Origin: Straminergon stramineum
Lineage: Eukaryota > Streptophyta > Bryopsida > Hypnales > Calliergonaceae
Reading direction: 5' to 3'
NCBI GenBank assembly: GCA_963920665.1
Contig: OY987265.1
Coordinates: 21,581,001 to 21,645,000, forward strand
Length of the DNA: 64,000 nt
A program made the translations under genes and the position numbers. Positions within the stretch are counted from its first letter, which is position 1, and each line of letters begins with the position of its first letter. The notes beneath the pieces are model-generated. The model made no database searches, had not been told where the DNA came from, and saw nothing but the letters and a program-made list of their open reading frames with translations. Of the stretch, positions 1 through 12,914 are shown one piece after another.

Positions 1-461
1 CCAAAAAAGTGTTGCAATAGTGATGTGGTGTTGGGTCATGCTTAGACTTGCCAGGAAGTTTTTAGAAGGGGCCCCCCTTGACGGGATGGTGACTCAATCT
101 TCTCTCTCTTCCATTGAAAGCTTTTAGCAAGTCTATTCCAAATTTGGCTATGGAAGGAGAGGAATTTTGGTCGTACCTAGAGTTCTTGCTCGCTATGGTT
201 TCAATTTTACCAAATCCTCGTGCAGTAATAATTGTAGATTGTGATTGTGCAAGATGATGGCGATATTTGTGTCTCAAACATGCTGAAACCGGAGTTGGAT
301 TAATTTTTGTGGATCCCTGAACTATTTAGCAATTGATGAGCTCATGAGCTTGTACGTGTTTTGGTGTCCTCGATTTTGTTTGTGTGTGTATGGGAGTTTC
401 GAAGTGTAATTTGTAGGTTTCAGAGAATTTTAGGGGTTGTGATGTTTTAGCATTGATTGGA
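1..461. other. Intergenic, nothing recognised
   Basis: Low-complexity AT-rich plant sequence. Short open frames exist on the minus strand (around 62-277) but lack a recognisable domain, and the region gives no splice-supported coding structure. Confidence 0.5.
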
Positions 462-925
462 TGATTTTCACTAATCTTGTTCCAAGCCTGTGATTGAAGC
501 TAATCTGATCTTTTCTGGCAAGTATTTCCCTTGAGCGAGTTTGTTGCTATTGAAGTTAGTACACATAGAGGTCAAGAAAATAGCTTTGTCCTTGTTGGAG
601 ACATTATTGAGAACATAAAAAGTCAAACATGGAGTCAAGTTGTACATGAGTGATTTTCACTAATCTTGTTCAGAGCCTTAAATTGAAGGTGATTTTCTTT
701 TTTATAGTAATTTTTTCCCTATATCGAATTTGGTTCTCGTGGAACTTGTGCACATAGAAATAAGGAACATTGCTCCTTAGAGAGTTTGGCACTATAGATG
801 GGCAAATATGGAATATTGTAGGTGAATTTCCCTTGAATTACAGTTTAGAACCTTTCATTGAGGTCGCTCTTATCCTTCATGGCAAATTCTTCCCCAGTAT
901 GAGCAAATTTGCCACTATGTTAAGT
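462..925 (+). repeat. Degenerate tandem repeat of about 170-190 bp, possibly once coding
   Basis: Units begin near 462, 651 and about 822. The first two share TGATTTTCACTAATCTTGTT exactly and then align loosely (a TTTCCCT... segment, then ...ACACATAGA...). The third is more diverged. Translated, the units resemble each other (FSLILF..., FPLNYSLEPF..., GKYFPLSEF-like and GKFFPSMSKF). This suggests a repeat that was once protein-coding and now carries stops. No family is recognised. Confidence 0.5.
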
Positions 926-2149
926 ATTGAAAATTTGTACAATATATGTACATCAAGAAGTTAGAAGTATTTCTCTGACAGAACACAAGATGCCAAATAT
1001 AGAGTCTTGTGAGTGTTTTTCGTCCTTCTTAACAATTTGTAGGGGGGTTCCTATATTTTCACAGCTAAAGAGAGAAGTGGTCCTTCATATTCTGGAGAAT
1101 GAGAGTGAGAAGTCACAATGCAAAGGCAGAGTACCCTACAATGGAGTTGGCCATTTGGAGGGCTTTTGAGGGTTGTAAAGAAAAGCCAATCCTACCATGG
1201 CCTCTCGATTTTTGGGATTCTCAACTGAGTTCAAAAATTGCTACTGAGTTGGAGCATGTAAATAGATTGGAAATGAATGACCATGTGGGGACTATTGTAA
1301 AATCAAATGGTGGGGGGTCCAAGTCCATTACAAAGTCAACCACTATAGACGAGTCTTCTCCTATAGGTTTGTTCTAATGATCTAAATGCGAGTAGTCCTT
1401 ATGGAAAACTGGTATGTTTGTCTTTCAAATGGATTCTAAATATAGCTTCTAAGATTTTGTAGTCTTCCTCTTTTGTGTCTACTTGGATTATGGTTTTCTT
1501 ATAATAGCCTTAGACAATTGGCATCATAATTGGCATCAACTCTACTCTCTATGTTTCTTGTATTTTCGGTACTTTCTTGATGACATGCATTAAGTTCTTG
1601 TCATGGTGCTTTTATCATTTATTATACTTTATTACATGATTTAGGGTTCTTCTATGTGAAAGAACTTCTTCTTCCACATTGCTTGATTGACAATATAAAA
1701 TTGAATTGTTGAGTTGCAAACAAGAAGCATGGCCGCATGCTACATCCTTGTGCATTGAGATAGATGTGGCTTGTGCTCCAATTTCATTTACTCATGATCA
1801 AAAGACTAGGTTTGACATGTCACAATATTTAGATGGAAATATTTGGCATCTACAAGGGTATATCACCACCTGAAATATATCTTAGTTTTACTTTGTGATT
1901 TGAAGTGTTGTTGTTATGAACTATTCAAATAATATTCTAATTAGATCTAGATTTCTTCAATATGATTGGTAATAAATTGAACTGACCCACTTCTATTGTA
2001 AACATTGCAATTTTCTGAAACTAGAACGAAAGCACAAGATATTATTAAGCCACAATGGAGCTCAAAAACCTTTTGTTGCGTAGCTCTGTAAAGACTAGGA
2101 AGATTATAACCACTTTCCTTTCTTTAATTAGCGTCTTAGCTCCTTACTT
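926..2149. other. Intergenic, possible decayed coding sequence
   Basis: An open stretch at about 1099-1377 (+) follows on from the repeat block but has no recognisable domain. From 1990 to 2150 the DNA seems to hold the eroded first part of the TIR domain described next: a peptide like NGAQKPF near 2050, then a stop. Nothing else can be supported. Confidence 0.4.
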
Positions 2150-2371
2150 GTAGGAGAGGAGTATAAAGCCCAAATTATTGATGCTGCCAAAAATTGCCAA
2201 GTAGTTGTGGTGGTATTGTCAAGAGAGTACCTTAGCTCCAAATGGTCAATGCTAGAACTAGTTGAATTCATACAAGCAAGGAGGTTTGAAAACAAGAGCT
2301 TGAAATTATTTCCTATTTTCTACAAGGTATCTATTGATGATTTCAAAGGAAAAAAAATCTAGGATGACTGG
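2150..2371 (+). pseudogene. TIR-domain fragment of a TIR-NB-LRR resistance gene
   Basis: Reading from about 2153 gives a TIR-domain core: GEEYKAQIIDAAKNCQ, then VVVVVLSREYLSSKWSMLEL, then LKLFPIFYKVSIDDFKG, ending in a stop (TAG) at about 2366. These match TIR conserved blocks: the AI..S..VVVLS strand, the SkWC-like helix and the PIFY strand. A splice acceptor (TTGTAG) sits just upstream, so this was probably an exon. The first TIR block is only vaguely visible upstream and is broken. The NB-ARC part of the same kind of protein lies on the same strand from 10152, with about 7.8 kb of repeat-bearing DNA between. I infer one ancestral TNL gene torn apart, but the fragment could be from a separate copy. 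Confidence 0.75.
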
Positions 2372-5300
2372 AAGTCTAATTAGAAGAAGTTTGTTGGTAG
2401 CCAGTTGTAAGCACTCAATTACCCACCCTTGGTAATTTGTGAACACAACCAGGTTCTAGGTTTCGGCTAAGGTAGACAAGCCTATTACCACCCTGATTTG
2501 CAATCTGGCTATGTTGGGGACTTTTCCAGGAAGGTCAAATATTTTTCATAAATGTGTGCTTGTTTCATGAGTCAAACCTAAGTGGAATTATAATTTTCTG
2601 ATCAAAATTGTAATTTCTATGAATTTCTGAAGTGGTTTGCCCTGAAATGACAAAACCATTTGTAGACTAGAGTCATAAATGTCCTAGAAACAACCTAAAA
2701 CCGCCATTTCATGTATCTATTAGCATTTGGAAATTGACCAGTAAAGAAGTGACACAATACCCTAAATGACATTAATTCTCTGATTTTGTTAGAATCTAGA
2801 GCAGATTTGACTAATTTCTAGACAGATTTAGATGGTTAAACGGACGGAATTGGGGCCAATTATAGAGTGACAAAATTAGGATGCAGACGGAATTGGGCAG
2901 ATCCACCTTAAGTGACTCCTACATTAGATGGGATTTAGCTGCTTTGGAGGGACGTTTCAGGCTTGTCCCCCACGTTGTTCCCGCAGCAGTGAGGGAACAG
3001 CTAACTCCTGTCAATCATCATAAAGACTGAAAAAAAATATTCTTTTTTGGAACACCTCTTTTTTGCAAAAGAGCAGTAATCTGATCCAATCTCATAATGA
3101 GCAAAATTGTATCTTACCTCCTATTTTCTCTAGTTCAAGACAAAATTAATATTTCTTTCACAAGTGTAAAAAAGAGGTTCTATTTGGTTTATGAGCTAAT
3201 AGACAGCCTTTATGAGCTTGTGACAATTGATAGTAGTGACATAAACAAAAATACTCATGGCAATATATAACTTTCTGTAAGTACATGAGTCCTAAGAGAA
3301 ATATGTACCTAGGCTCATTAACGTGATATCATTTCATTCCTCAAAAAAAGCCATTGGAAATTTGAGAAAAATATCAACATCATCCCATACATTCTTCTTT
3401 CTAAGTAGGACTAATTAGGAGAGTAGGAAAACATCTCTGTTTGTATATACTAGGAAGTTTCATGAGGACAAGGGCCTCACCTGTACCCATGGACCAAAAC
3501 AAACTGTTAGTGTGTTATGGAACGTATGGGAGGTGTCTTAAGCCCTTGATCAACTTGTTATCGTTTTCACATAAAACATTCTAGAACAAAACATCCTACA
3601 AAGTCCAAACCACATTACCCACAGTGAGAGAAATCAAAGCAAAACCTGATTGTTTGATGTAGACTAAGTAGAAGCCATCTTTGACAAGCAATATTCTGTT
3701 CTTGGCCAGAAATATTTGAGGACTAGAGATGCTTGTGGATACAACTAAGAGGTGCTAATTAGTATAAGCTCCAACTGGGAAGGAAGAGTAGCAATCTCAC
3801 AATGTGTAATACACAACATAGTACTAGGCTACTATAGATGTTTCAACAGCTCCTTGTGAATAAGTCCTTGTATAAATTGAGAGGACTAGATGGTGTATAT
3901 GGCTCAAATGGTAAGATTAGTATGGTATGTGATCAAAGGGCCATGAGGATGTATGACCATGGCTGATTATACACAAACCAAAGCCATTAATTCATATGGC
4001 CTCTAAATCAGATGGTAACTAAAGCTAATAATCCTTGGTAATTAATATATGATGTATTTAATAGCCAAATGGACATCAATTAGAGAATGGAGGCTAAATG
4101 ATAGTATCCAGTAAGGAAGTTTATCAGCCGCCAACTGTTGGAAAATACATCACAATTTTTAATATACTAGCTATAAGTAATAATAATTCTGACAATTTAC
4201 CATAAGAGGTACGTTAGTAATATAAAGGTAATGATAATATACATACCCAAATTGTTTTCATGGATAGGCTTGCATAAGAGCTTAACAAGCAAATCTAAGT
4301 CAGATAATATAAGATATGTGCTCATGCCAATAACTCCTAATTAAAGTAATTGTATGTGTCTACTAGATCCAGGTTTTAAAGCACTTGATTCCAAATTGTC
4401 TTAGAAATTGTGAGATACAGTGGTATTCTAGAAAACTTCCAAGCCTACTTCTCATATGTATGCTTGAAACAGAGATCTAGAAAAAAAAAAAAAAATTGCC
4501 CTGAAATTGCTAAAGAAGTCAAACAAAAGAAATTTCAAAAAAAATAAAAAATAAAAATTTGACATGGCCACCTCCCAACCACATCAACACGCTGAAGTGA
4601 CGCAATTCACCAAGTTCTCCACTATGGAGAACTAGCAGTCTTCAAAATGGTCAGATTTCATCTAATGCCTTTAGGTGTCTAAGCGTGGTCCATTGTGCCT
4701 TTCAAGAAATGGATATTTTTCCTAAGTGCCTAAGTGACCCAAAATTTGAAAGATTCTCTTAATCTACATCCAATGTTTTGGTCGACCGAATGAATGGCCT
4801 GCTGTATGATCTAGATGGAACCTACGCCAGAGCAGAAATAACCTAGGAAACCTCTAGTTGATGTTGTGCCATTTCTAAAAACATAAAACTCGACCCTATC
4901 CGACCTTTTTAGCCAAAGTTATGGATGGATGAAGTTTGACCACTACTCAGTTCATCAAACTTCATCCATCGATTGCACCTAGCTCCCCAATTCAGAAAGA
5001 TCCGAAATTTTTAGGGATGGGCCACAAGAATTATTCCTGCCTAGATCTAGAGTTGGGCCCTAATCAAGTATTCCTTCGAAATTTTCATCCAAGCCTTACC
5101 TAAACTTCATCCGTTAATTCTCGTAACCTATACTTTGGAATTAACTTTTCTTTTCGACCCTAGCCCCTAATTGTTAGCCTCCTCCTAACCTACTTAGTTC
5201 TCTGTCAAATTCAGAGTTTAGCTATTCTTCATCCACTTTGACCCTAAGCTTCATCCGGCGATAACTTTCTCAATTTTGACCCAATTTGGGCGTGCCTTGG

Positions 5301-6040
5301 GGTTTTGGAAAGCTACAGACTCATTCTTTAAGTTTATGTTCCTGGAAATGATCTGACCTATAGTCCTAAGGATCTGACCTAGGGGTAGGCCTCAGCCCAA
5401 GCTAATAGCTTCTAATTAGGGACCTAGGGAAGTTTGGAAAGGCTTAACTCATACCTTAGAACTTGAATTGTTGATTACGCCCACTAGAAGCTCTACCTCC
5501 TCTGCCAAGAACTCCAGTGCCGGGAGACAACGAACCATTGTTCTAATCATAAAATAAATTGGCACAAAAGTTTAATTGCCGATTTTATCCTATTTCTTTC
5601 CTCCCCCCTTCTTTTCTTTCCTCCCAGACTCTAAGGTAGCCCAACTACCCTTGCTCCTAACTAATAGGCTAATCCTAAGGACATGTCATACCATCCTCAA
5701 AGGTTGAGCTACTTCTTACATCCTATACTTATGTCTCATACTTAATCTCATGGGAATCACCTAATTCTAATCTAAGGGCTTAAGTAAGCTTTTGAGGATT
5801 TCACTCCTATCCTATCTACTCTTCCTCTTCTTCTTCAAATTGCCTCCCCCTTTGGCATTCTCCCATTCTTCTAGCTTTTTGCCATTTCAATTTGATTTGT
5901 CCTCCTTGTTCTTGTATTGGTTGTAGGAGTTGGGGCATTGGATTCCCTACTCTGGTTGTGGTATTAATGCACGGGCCATGCTCCACTTCCTTCACACCCT
6001 CTTCTCTTAGCCCCTAGACCTCTCACTTCTTCCTTTATCC
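2372..6040. other. Gene-free decayed sequence
   Basis: No coding potential recognised. The stretch 4850-5700 is C/T-rich with repeated CTTCATCC and GACCCTA words. A perfect 16-bp hairpin lies at 4924-4939/4955-4970 (GATGGATGAAGTTTGA, loop 15). The texture suggests the remains of retroelement LTR or untranslated sequence, but I could not find paired LTRs or a reverse transcriptase frame. Confidence 0.45.
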
Positions 6041-6345
6041 AGCAGTTGTTGTAGAACCCCAACCCTGAACCCCCCGAAGCCCAACAATGTGAACCCCGAC
6101 CCCCGTTAGTATTGGAACCCCAACTCTCCGTTGGTACTAGACCCTGACTCCCCACTAGTACTGGGAATCCGACTCCCTTGTCAATACTAGAACCCGACTC
6201 CCCTGTCAATACTAGAACCTGACTCCTCTATCAATACTAGTACCCAACTCTTGTTGGTACTAGACCCCGACTCCCCTATTGATTTGGGCCTCGATCATTT
6301 GTTGATATTAAGCCCTAACCCTCTATCGATACTAGGACCTAGATC
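6041..6345 (+). repeat. Minisatellite, about 25-bp unit, roughly ten degenerate copies
   Basis: A unit like ACTAGAACCCGACTCCCCT (followed by GTCAAT) recurs with substitutions and small indels. The best copies lie between 6170 and 6230. The repeat is C-rich on this strand, unlike its AT-rich surroundings. Confidence 0.8.
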
Positions 6346-6690
6346 CTACTCACCGACCTGCGTGTGGTACTAGCCTAGCTCTCTCCTGAGTATTAGAGGT
6401 TGATTGGGTGCTGGGTTGGTTGGATGTTGGCTGCAGCCTTTCCTTTGGCAACTTTTGGTGTTATTTCCTCTAGGGGGCTTGTATGGTCATGCCTATGCTA
6501 GTGGTTGGTAGGCTAGGCCCAAGGAGGCGAAGGCCCCTTCCTACCTCACGTTAGCCACTCCTCATCCTCTTACTAACCTCTCGTTCCTATTTTTCGGGAC
6601 CTAAACCTTGGTTTGTCCCCCACACATTTGGGGAACTAAACCTTATGGAGAGAGGGACCACGTGGTCTCACGATTTTTCTATGAGGTGGT

Positions 6691-6873
6691 TTTAACGCAC
6701 CGCTAAGACTTTTTACCCCAAGAGGGTTCAAAGCTTCATTGTCGTTTCCCCCTTTAACACACCGCTAAGACTTTTTACCCCAAGGAGGTTCAAAGCTTCG
6801 CCATCATTCTCCTTTTTAACACACCACTAGAACTTCCTTTACTCCACGGGGATTCAAAGCTTCGCCATACGGG
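6691..6873 (+). repeat. Three tandem copies of a 62-bp unit
   Basis: Copies start at 6691, 6753 and 6815. Each starts TTTAACRCACC and runs through a TTCAAAGCTTC word near its end. The third copy is the most diverged. It sits in the same C-rich block as the minisatellite just upstream, and both may belong to one degraded mobile element. Confidence 0.85.
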
Positions 6874-9726
6874 TGGGACCCACTACCCTCACACCTTTGT
6901 GTCTCTCACCAAAAAATACTATGTCAAAGTTAAGACCAAAGACAAAAGAAGAGGAAGGGACCTTTGACACTCAAAGGCTAGTGACACGGGTTAGTAACAT
7001 AAATGATTTGAACTAAAGGCCCCCAAAATTGGCATCGCCAGTCATATGAGGGTTACTATAGGGTTAGTACACAACAAAGCAAGGAAAGTGACCAAAAGCG
7101 TCTTTCAAGGGTAAGCACACACAACTTCTAGTAATACGGTAAGTTAACAAAGCTTCTAAGCTCAAGCTTGGAAGAGTTAGTACCATACTCACTCAAAAGG
7201 CAAAGGACCCACCAAGACCTTGCAAGCTCAAAAAACAACAACAATGGCTAGAAGTGCTCAAAAAATACCATTGCAAGGCTTGTGGCTAAAATGCCACAAT
7301 TTTCAACATAAATTGGACCCAACGGATCCAATTACACAAAAAAGGGGTCGTGAGAGAGGAGAAGGGGTGCCCTTTTATACTCTTTCCCGGGCACCCACCT
7401 CTCCTCATTCATCCAAAACTCAAGGCTTTCATCCTATATTGGCCCACTAAACTAACTTTTGTAGATTATTTCCGAATCACAAATACATTGCACCATTGGC
7501 TTCAGAAGTCCACCTTTAGTGCATGGAAACCCTCCTCCCCCTTTTCCATCTTCAAAATCACAACAAAACCTAGCGCCAACTTAACGCCAAAACCTGGGAA
7601 AAATCCCAACTTTTGAAGGTTGACTTTCTTAGCAAAAGTAACTAGCCTAGGCTCCTAAGTAGGTATGGGGGAGTGAGAAAAGACCTATCTTGGGTCCCAT
7701 TCCACTTTTATATGCTCCCACTATGCCAGTCAAACTTGCCGTGGACTTTAAATTTCATTAATTGTTGGGGAATTTGGTAGGTTCGGGTACCTTTGACTAT
7801 CAAAATGACGTGAAACTTGTTGGGGCATCTTATTAATATAAAAGAAGCTATACTAATTTTTAGTGGGAATTTACTTCCACTTGGGAAATTTCTAAGAATT
7901 TTGCATCGCAGGTTTGGGTAGTTGACCGTATAGAAAGACATCTTTTGACTATCAGAAAATTCTGGAACTTTTTGTGAGACCTTCCATGGGATCCCACGAC
8001 ACATGTGTAGGCTCATAATTTTATTCTAAACATCGGCCTAGGGGAGACAAAATCCACCTCCTCATTTAATTATTGATGGCCGAAGAATCTTCCACACCGG
8101 GAGGAATCTTGGCGAACCGACTTTGTCGTTGGTTCCCGGGCATGGGTTTAACCCCAAACCACCCTTCTTGGACCTGAGATTCCTCCACGGTCCCGTATTG
8201 ATAATTTTTAACATTTACAAACCAACAATTGAGGTTCCGCTATTTCATCGATGAAATGAGGAAACTAGAACTTATCTCCGGGAACTGATTCCTATGCTTT
8301 ACCAGGGTTCCCTCAACCAATTCTAGCCTAGAGATGTCCTTTCCATGTAGGGTTTTGGGCCTAATAAATCCATCACTCATAATTGACCAATTTACTATAA
8401 TTAGTTGGGTTCTAACCTATTTACAACTCGTGGTTGGGCCAATCTTGCTATAATGTTCTAAAATTAGACCAAATACTATATTGGAATGTGACACACGTGT
8501 TTCGGTTCTACACTCTTTTGGGGTCTTTTTGTATATAAAAGTGCATTTAAAATGAATAAAATAAATAAAATAATTAAAAAATAAAAAAATAAAAAAGTGA
8601 GCCCCTGGTGACGAATTAGGGGCTCAGACTAGAGACATACTTGTGGATCTTGATGAGTGGGTTGCTACAGTTCAAGAACTTTGAAGTGTAAATGGCCTCA
8701 ATTTTGAAATGTTTGGAAGCTTGGAGGTGCCCTATAGAGACAAAATCATAGATGACATTTGTAAGCTTGTACTTCCATATTTTCTCTTTGACACATCCAC
8801 CTCGCACATCCAAAATATGTGGTGGTGATCGAATTTGTGAGGTGAGTTAAGCTTATACTGTCTACCTATTCCATTGTTTGCATTGTGTTGAAATGATTCA
8901 ACAATCTGTAGAACGATTTCAAAATCATAAAACAATATTATGGTTGTTGATGAAAGCAGAAGTTAAGGTGCTCGTGACGACTAGAAGAAAGGAACTTAAT
9001 TGGCATCACTTAATTGTCAATTTGCTTCCTTAATAACTATTGATTCACACTCAAATGTCACAAAGATACTTCTTTAGTTCCGTTGATTATATTTTATATT
9101 AAAGGTGTTTTACCTAGATTGAAATTTGAAACTTTGGTCGTTGGCAGTAATTGTAGTGGCAAGGAAAAAAAAATTTAATAGAAAACAGAAAATTGTATGT
9201 ATGTGTTTGCAATGTCTCTTCTTTTTCCAATATTGATGGGGAAAAAACAAAATTTTAGACAAATAAAAATTAGAATTGATATCTCTTACTTGCATTACAA
9301 TCATTTGATGGTTGTGCAGAGCAACTTAAAGTCCTAGTAACTATTGATTCAAATACAAATATCAATTTGACAAAAATAAATGAAATTACTTCAATTATGT
9401 TTAAAAGCCAAGAGGAGTTGAGGAGCAAGAACTTTTGGTGTCTTTGAACACCAAGTATTGTTTAAATAGAACCAAGAGTGCCTTGTGCACATTAATTATT
9501 TGGACCCAATTCAAAATTGTCATTGTATATCCTTTATATATTCTTTATTTGAAGTTTAATTTAGCAATGCTAATTTAACCCCTTAATGTCCAATTCTTGT
9601 CTTGAATTTCTCCAAAATGCTACTTATATCTTTGAAAGAGAACTATTTACCTCAATGTCATGAAATTTGTCATGAAACAAGGTTATCATTTAAAGAATCA
9701 AACATCACTTTAGATGAACTACACTA
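6874..9726. other. Gene-free decayed sequence
   Basis: Short open frames occur at about 7220-7616 (+) and 7708-8016 (-) but none shows a domain. There are A-rich runs at 8521-8600. No paired LTRs, tRNA gene or conserved coding block was recognised. Confidence 0.45.
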
Positions 9727-9904
9727 AATAGGGGTATTAAGGGGACCAAAAAATTAAAGGGATTGATTGTAGAAAATTGTAGATGTTTGAAACATGATGT
9801 ACATCCCCAAAACACTTCAATAACTACTAATGTACAATAAAGGTAGATATTTATATTGTGTGGAATGTGGATTAATTAATATGGGTCCCCTTAATACCCC
9901 TATT
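9727..9904. mobile_element. 178-bp MITE-like element with TA target duplication
   Basis: The ends are exact inverted repeats, GGGGTATTAAGGGGACC at the left and its complement at the right. TA lies outside each end (9729-9730 and 9901-9902), the Tc1/mariner pattern. There is no coding capacity. It lies just upstream of the P-loop exon of the broken resistance gene. Confidence 0.75.
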
Positions 9905-10151
9905 CAATATAGAAGAAATTGGGATGAAACATCTACATGAAGCACTTTATCCATCATCTAGATGAGAGGTAAATAGATGGGCATCAAAAGACTTAGGGAA
10001 TAATGTGTAGCCATTAATGAATTGACCATATTCATCATATCTAAAAATATTTATTGATTATTTACATGCTCTCAATTGCATTTCAGGTTTTCCAATTTTT
10101 TTCCTTTTCAAAAGTTCACATTTTGAATTATATTAGAGAGATCATATACAG

Positions 10152-10386
10152 ATGATGGCAAGCAAGTTTCTTTTGCATGAAAAAACATCAGCACAAGTGT
10201 TGGGCTTATTTGGATTGGGAGGCTTAGGCAAAACCACAATGGCCATGGCTTTATGCAATTACTTTATCCAACAATTCTCAAGAAGGGTGTACTATATAGA
10301 AATCAATGAAGGGATGAATGCTTGTTATTGGCAACAAGTAGCGATGAGAAAGTTGTTGAGACCTCGAAATTTGTTATTACAATGTT
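10152..10386 (+). pseudogene. P-loop exon of a broken NB-ARC (TNL-type) resistance gene
   Basis: An ATG at 10152 directly follows a splice-acceptor-like TATACAG. The frame reads MMASKFLLHEKTSAQVLGLF and then GLGGLGKTTMAMALCNYF. This contains the Walker A/P-loop (GxGGxGKTT) typical of plant NB-ARC proteins, followed by an RNBS-A-like stretch (VYYIEINEG). The frame is cut at 10387 by a CACTA-type element. The rest of the NB-ARC domain resumes after about 12.0 kb. It could in principle be a working exon if the transposon were spliced out with an intron, but the later exons carry a frameshift and a stop. Confidence 0.8.
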
Positions 10387-11724
10387 CACTATAAGAAACC
10401 CGCCTTTTTTTGACGTTATCATTAGACAAGCATGTTTTTCAAAACAAGAGTACAAAGATGAGATTACAGCTATGGAAGGTAGAATTCTATTGGATGTTCT
10501 AGAAAACATGTGGATATCACAGGCAAAACAAGTTCATGTCCTATGCGACAAGAAAGTTCTCCAAGACATTGGAAAAAATATAGGTGTGTTTTATACAACA
10601 TCCACAAAAACATAGACTTGCCATGTTGGCAAGTGATTTCAATTTCACTACAGGTTAGTCTCTAGAAGTTACTAGGGGCTAAGGTAAAATGCTAACCAAA
10701 TCTAAAAAAACAAGAGAAGGACAACCATATGACACATTTTTGAAAAAAACTAAAACTAAAACACTTTATGTGGCACTTTACAAAGATGACATGGTGTGCC
10801 ACATCATCACACTTTGACGTTGTTTGAAATTTTGAACATGGTTTTTTTGGATGTCAAATTGAGACTTCAAGATGTTTTCTACAACATGAACTAGGACGTC
10901 AACTAAAATGTTCAAATGTTTTTTGTGATGTCAACTTAAATAATTTTGTATATGTCATATCATTTGATATATCCCATATGGTTTGTCTCCCTCTTTACCA
11001 GTCCACTTGTATAAATACCTTATGTTCTCATGTCCATATACTCACAATAACATATAGTTGCCAAATATAGTATACTATATATGGTGTACAATGTATGATG
11101 TATAAAATATATTGTACTATGTATGGCATATAGTGTGTGGTGTATTATATATAATGTGTATGGTTTATTATGTATGATGAACTACATATAGTATATGTCT
11201 AAGTTGATGTCTCAAAAAATTGAGACATACACATCAAGCATGTCTTAGAAGACATCATTTGCATGTTTCCACAAACGTGTCATAACATATAGCAGATGCT
11301 ACATGATGTTCAAAAAAATTAACCTCATGTCACAATTGACACCTGAATAAACATGTGTGTGTTATGACAGACATCCAAACAAACAAGACTTGGGGTACAA
11401 TGCACCCGCCATGTCATGAATTTTCATCTAGCACGTCATGTTCTACGTCAGCAAAGGCCCGAATGAAAAAGTTGTTGACATGGCATTGCCCGCCTATGTG
11501 GCAATGACATGGTTGCCACATGGCACACTGTGGGCACCTTCTTTGACGATGTCTGAGTAGACGTCTCACAGAAAACATGGTGTGTTTTTTTAGATTTTTG
11601 CATGTTTTTGCCACATCAATCTTGACAGATTTTGTTAGACATTGAAGGTGACATGATTGATGTCAAGAAAAATGTACGACCTTGTTCTAGAGCATGTCCA
11701 TGGAAACTAGGATTTCTTATAGTG
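10387..11724. mobile_element. Non-autonomous CACTA-type transposon inserted in the resistance gene
   Basis: The 1338-bp element begins CACTATAAGAAACCC and ends in the complement of CACTATAAGAAATCC, very close to the terminal motif of plant CACTA (CMC/EnSpm) elements. The flanking triplets are GTT and ATT, so a 3-bp target duplication is only two-thirds matched. The interior has short hairpins (for example ATGTCTCAA at about 11200) and repeated ACGTC/ATGTC words, as in CACTA subterminal regions. No transposase frame is present. An open segment at about 10420-10612 looks coding (VHVLCDKKVLQDIGKNIGVF) but is not recognised and may be captured host sequence. Confidence 0.8.
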
Positions 11725-12010
11725 ATTTGAACAATGTTACTGAGGTTAAATAGCTTTCATCATCCAAATTCAAGTGATAGGCTTAAAGGTGTTCCAATTG
11801 AGAATATGTGGTCTAATTATGTTGTATTGTACTCTTTGATTGACTTGGATATTGAACAACTTTGTTACCAATTGGCATTGTGATCATAATCACATTTTTC
11901 TATCATCTAATATCATTATGCATTCTTAATGGAGTATTCCATTAAGCATTCATTGTAGTCATAATCTTCTCATCAAAGTTGGTTGTCCTTCAAAAATTCA
12001 AAGCTTAGTT

Positions 12011-12780
12011 TCTTCTGTCATAATAGATGGCAATATCTTAAATGTTGTCAGATGTAATAAATTTTTGCTAAGTCAAAATTATGAATTTTTAATCAATATT
12101 ATGAATTGTTCGCAAGGATGGAAGTTATTGCAAAGAGGAATGAAAGAGTATCCCATATTCTTGGTCATAGACAATGTTCAATCTCATAGAGAGTCAAATA
12201 AAGAAGCACAAAATTACTTAAATATGGAGTACAACTTGGGTAGCAACATCATGGTTATCTCAAGGAGTCCAATTGTTATCAAAGACCTTCTTGGAGATCT
12301 AAGTTATTGCTTTGAAATGCCATGCCTAACAAAGAAAGAAGCAACTACAATTTTTTGGGAACAAGGAGCCCCGGAGATGGATTATTTTTCTCTTACCAAG
12401 GATGACAAAGGAGTTATTGAAAATTGCCTACAAAAAGCTTGGTTCCCCCATCAAGGTGGACATTATCATCTTTTGGTTCTTGAAGCAGTGGCATCTTTTC
12501 TCTGTGATAGAAGTGAGACTCCCAATATGATGTTATGGAATAACTACCTACCAAAATATGAGAATGCTAAGGACATGACTCGTGCTACTAAACACATGTT
12601 TAAAATTCTAGGCTTGCAATTCTACAGCTTGGACAAAAAGACTCAATTCATGTTTATAGATATTTGTCTATATGCACCCAAAGCACTTGAGTGTCCTATG
12701 CTCTCAAATTTCACCTCTGGAAGACTTAATAGTTTGGTTGACCGGTGTTCATCAAATGCCAATTGAAGTGGTTAGATTCA
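12011..12780 (+). pseudogene. NB-ARC core (kinase-2 to RNBS-D) of the broken TNL gene
   Basis: The main frame (in frame with 12065, ending at 12766) holds kinase-2 (YPIFLVIDNVQSH), RNBS-B (GSNIMVISRSP), a GLPL-region equivalent (HYHLLVLEAVASFL) and RNBS-D-like FMFIDICLYAP. Near 12700-12750 the expected continuation (LTGVHQMPIEVVRFK) is in another frame, so a frameshift separates it from RNBS-D. That segment then runs to a splice-donor-like GTTAG. There is no proper start codon here; this is an internal exon. The domain binds and hydrolyses ATP/ADP as a switch in intact immune receptors. Confidence 0.8.
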
Positions 12781-12914
12781 AGGTTAGTTTTGCAAACTTT
12801 CTTCATTCCTTTCTTTCATTTACTTCTGATTTGATTGATCTTTTGAGTCTAAATTAAATGAAAGAATATAGTGAAAGATTTTGACAATTTCTAATATCAA
12901 ATGTGTGGCTGTAG

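Noticed and set aside
6041..6873. CRISPR-like array
   Set aside because: The units are adjacent degenerate tandem repeats without unique spacers, in a plant nuclear context.
2407..8640. Intact LTR retrotransposon between the TIR and NB-ARC fragments
   Set aside because: Composition suggests retroelement debris, but I found no paired LTRs, primer-binding site or reverse transcriptase frame.
10420..10612. Copia-type RNase H motif (VLCDKK...)
   Set aside because: Only a few residues resemble the LxCDNxSA block, and no neighbouring polyprotein sequence is seen.
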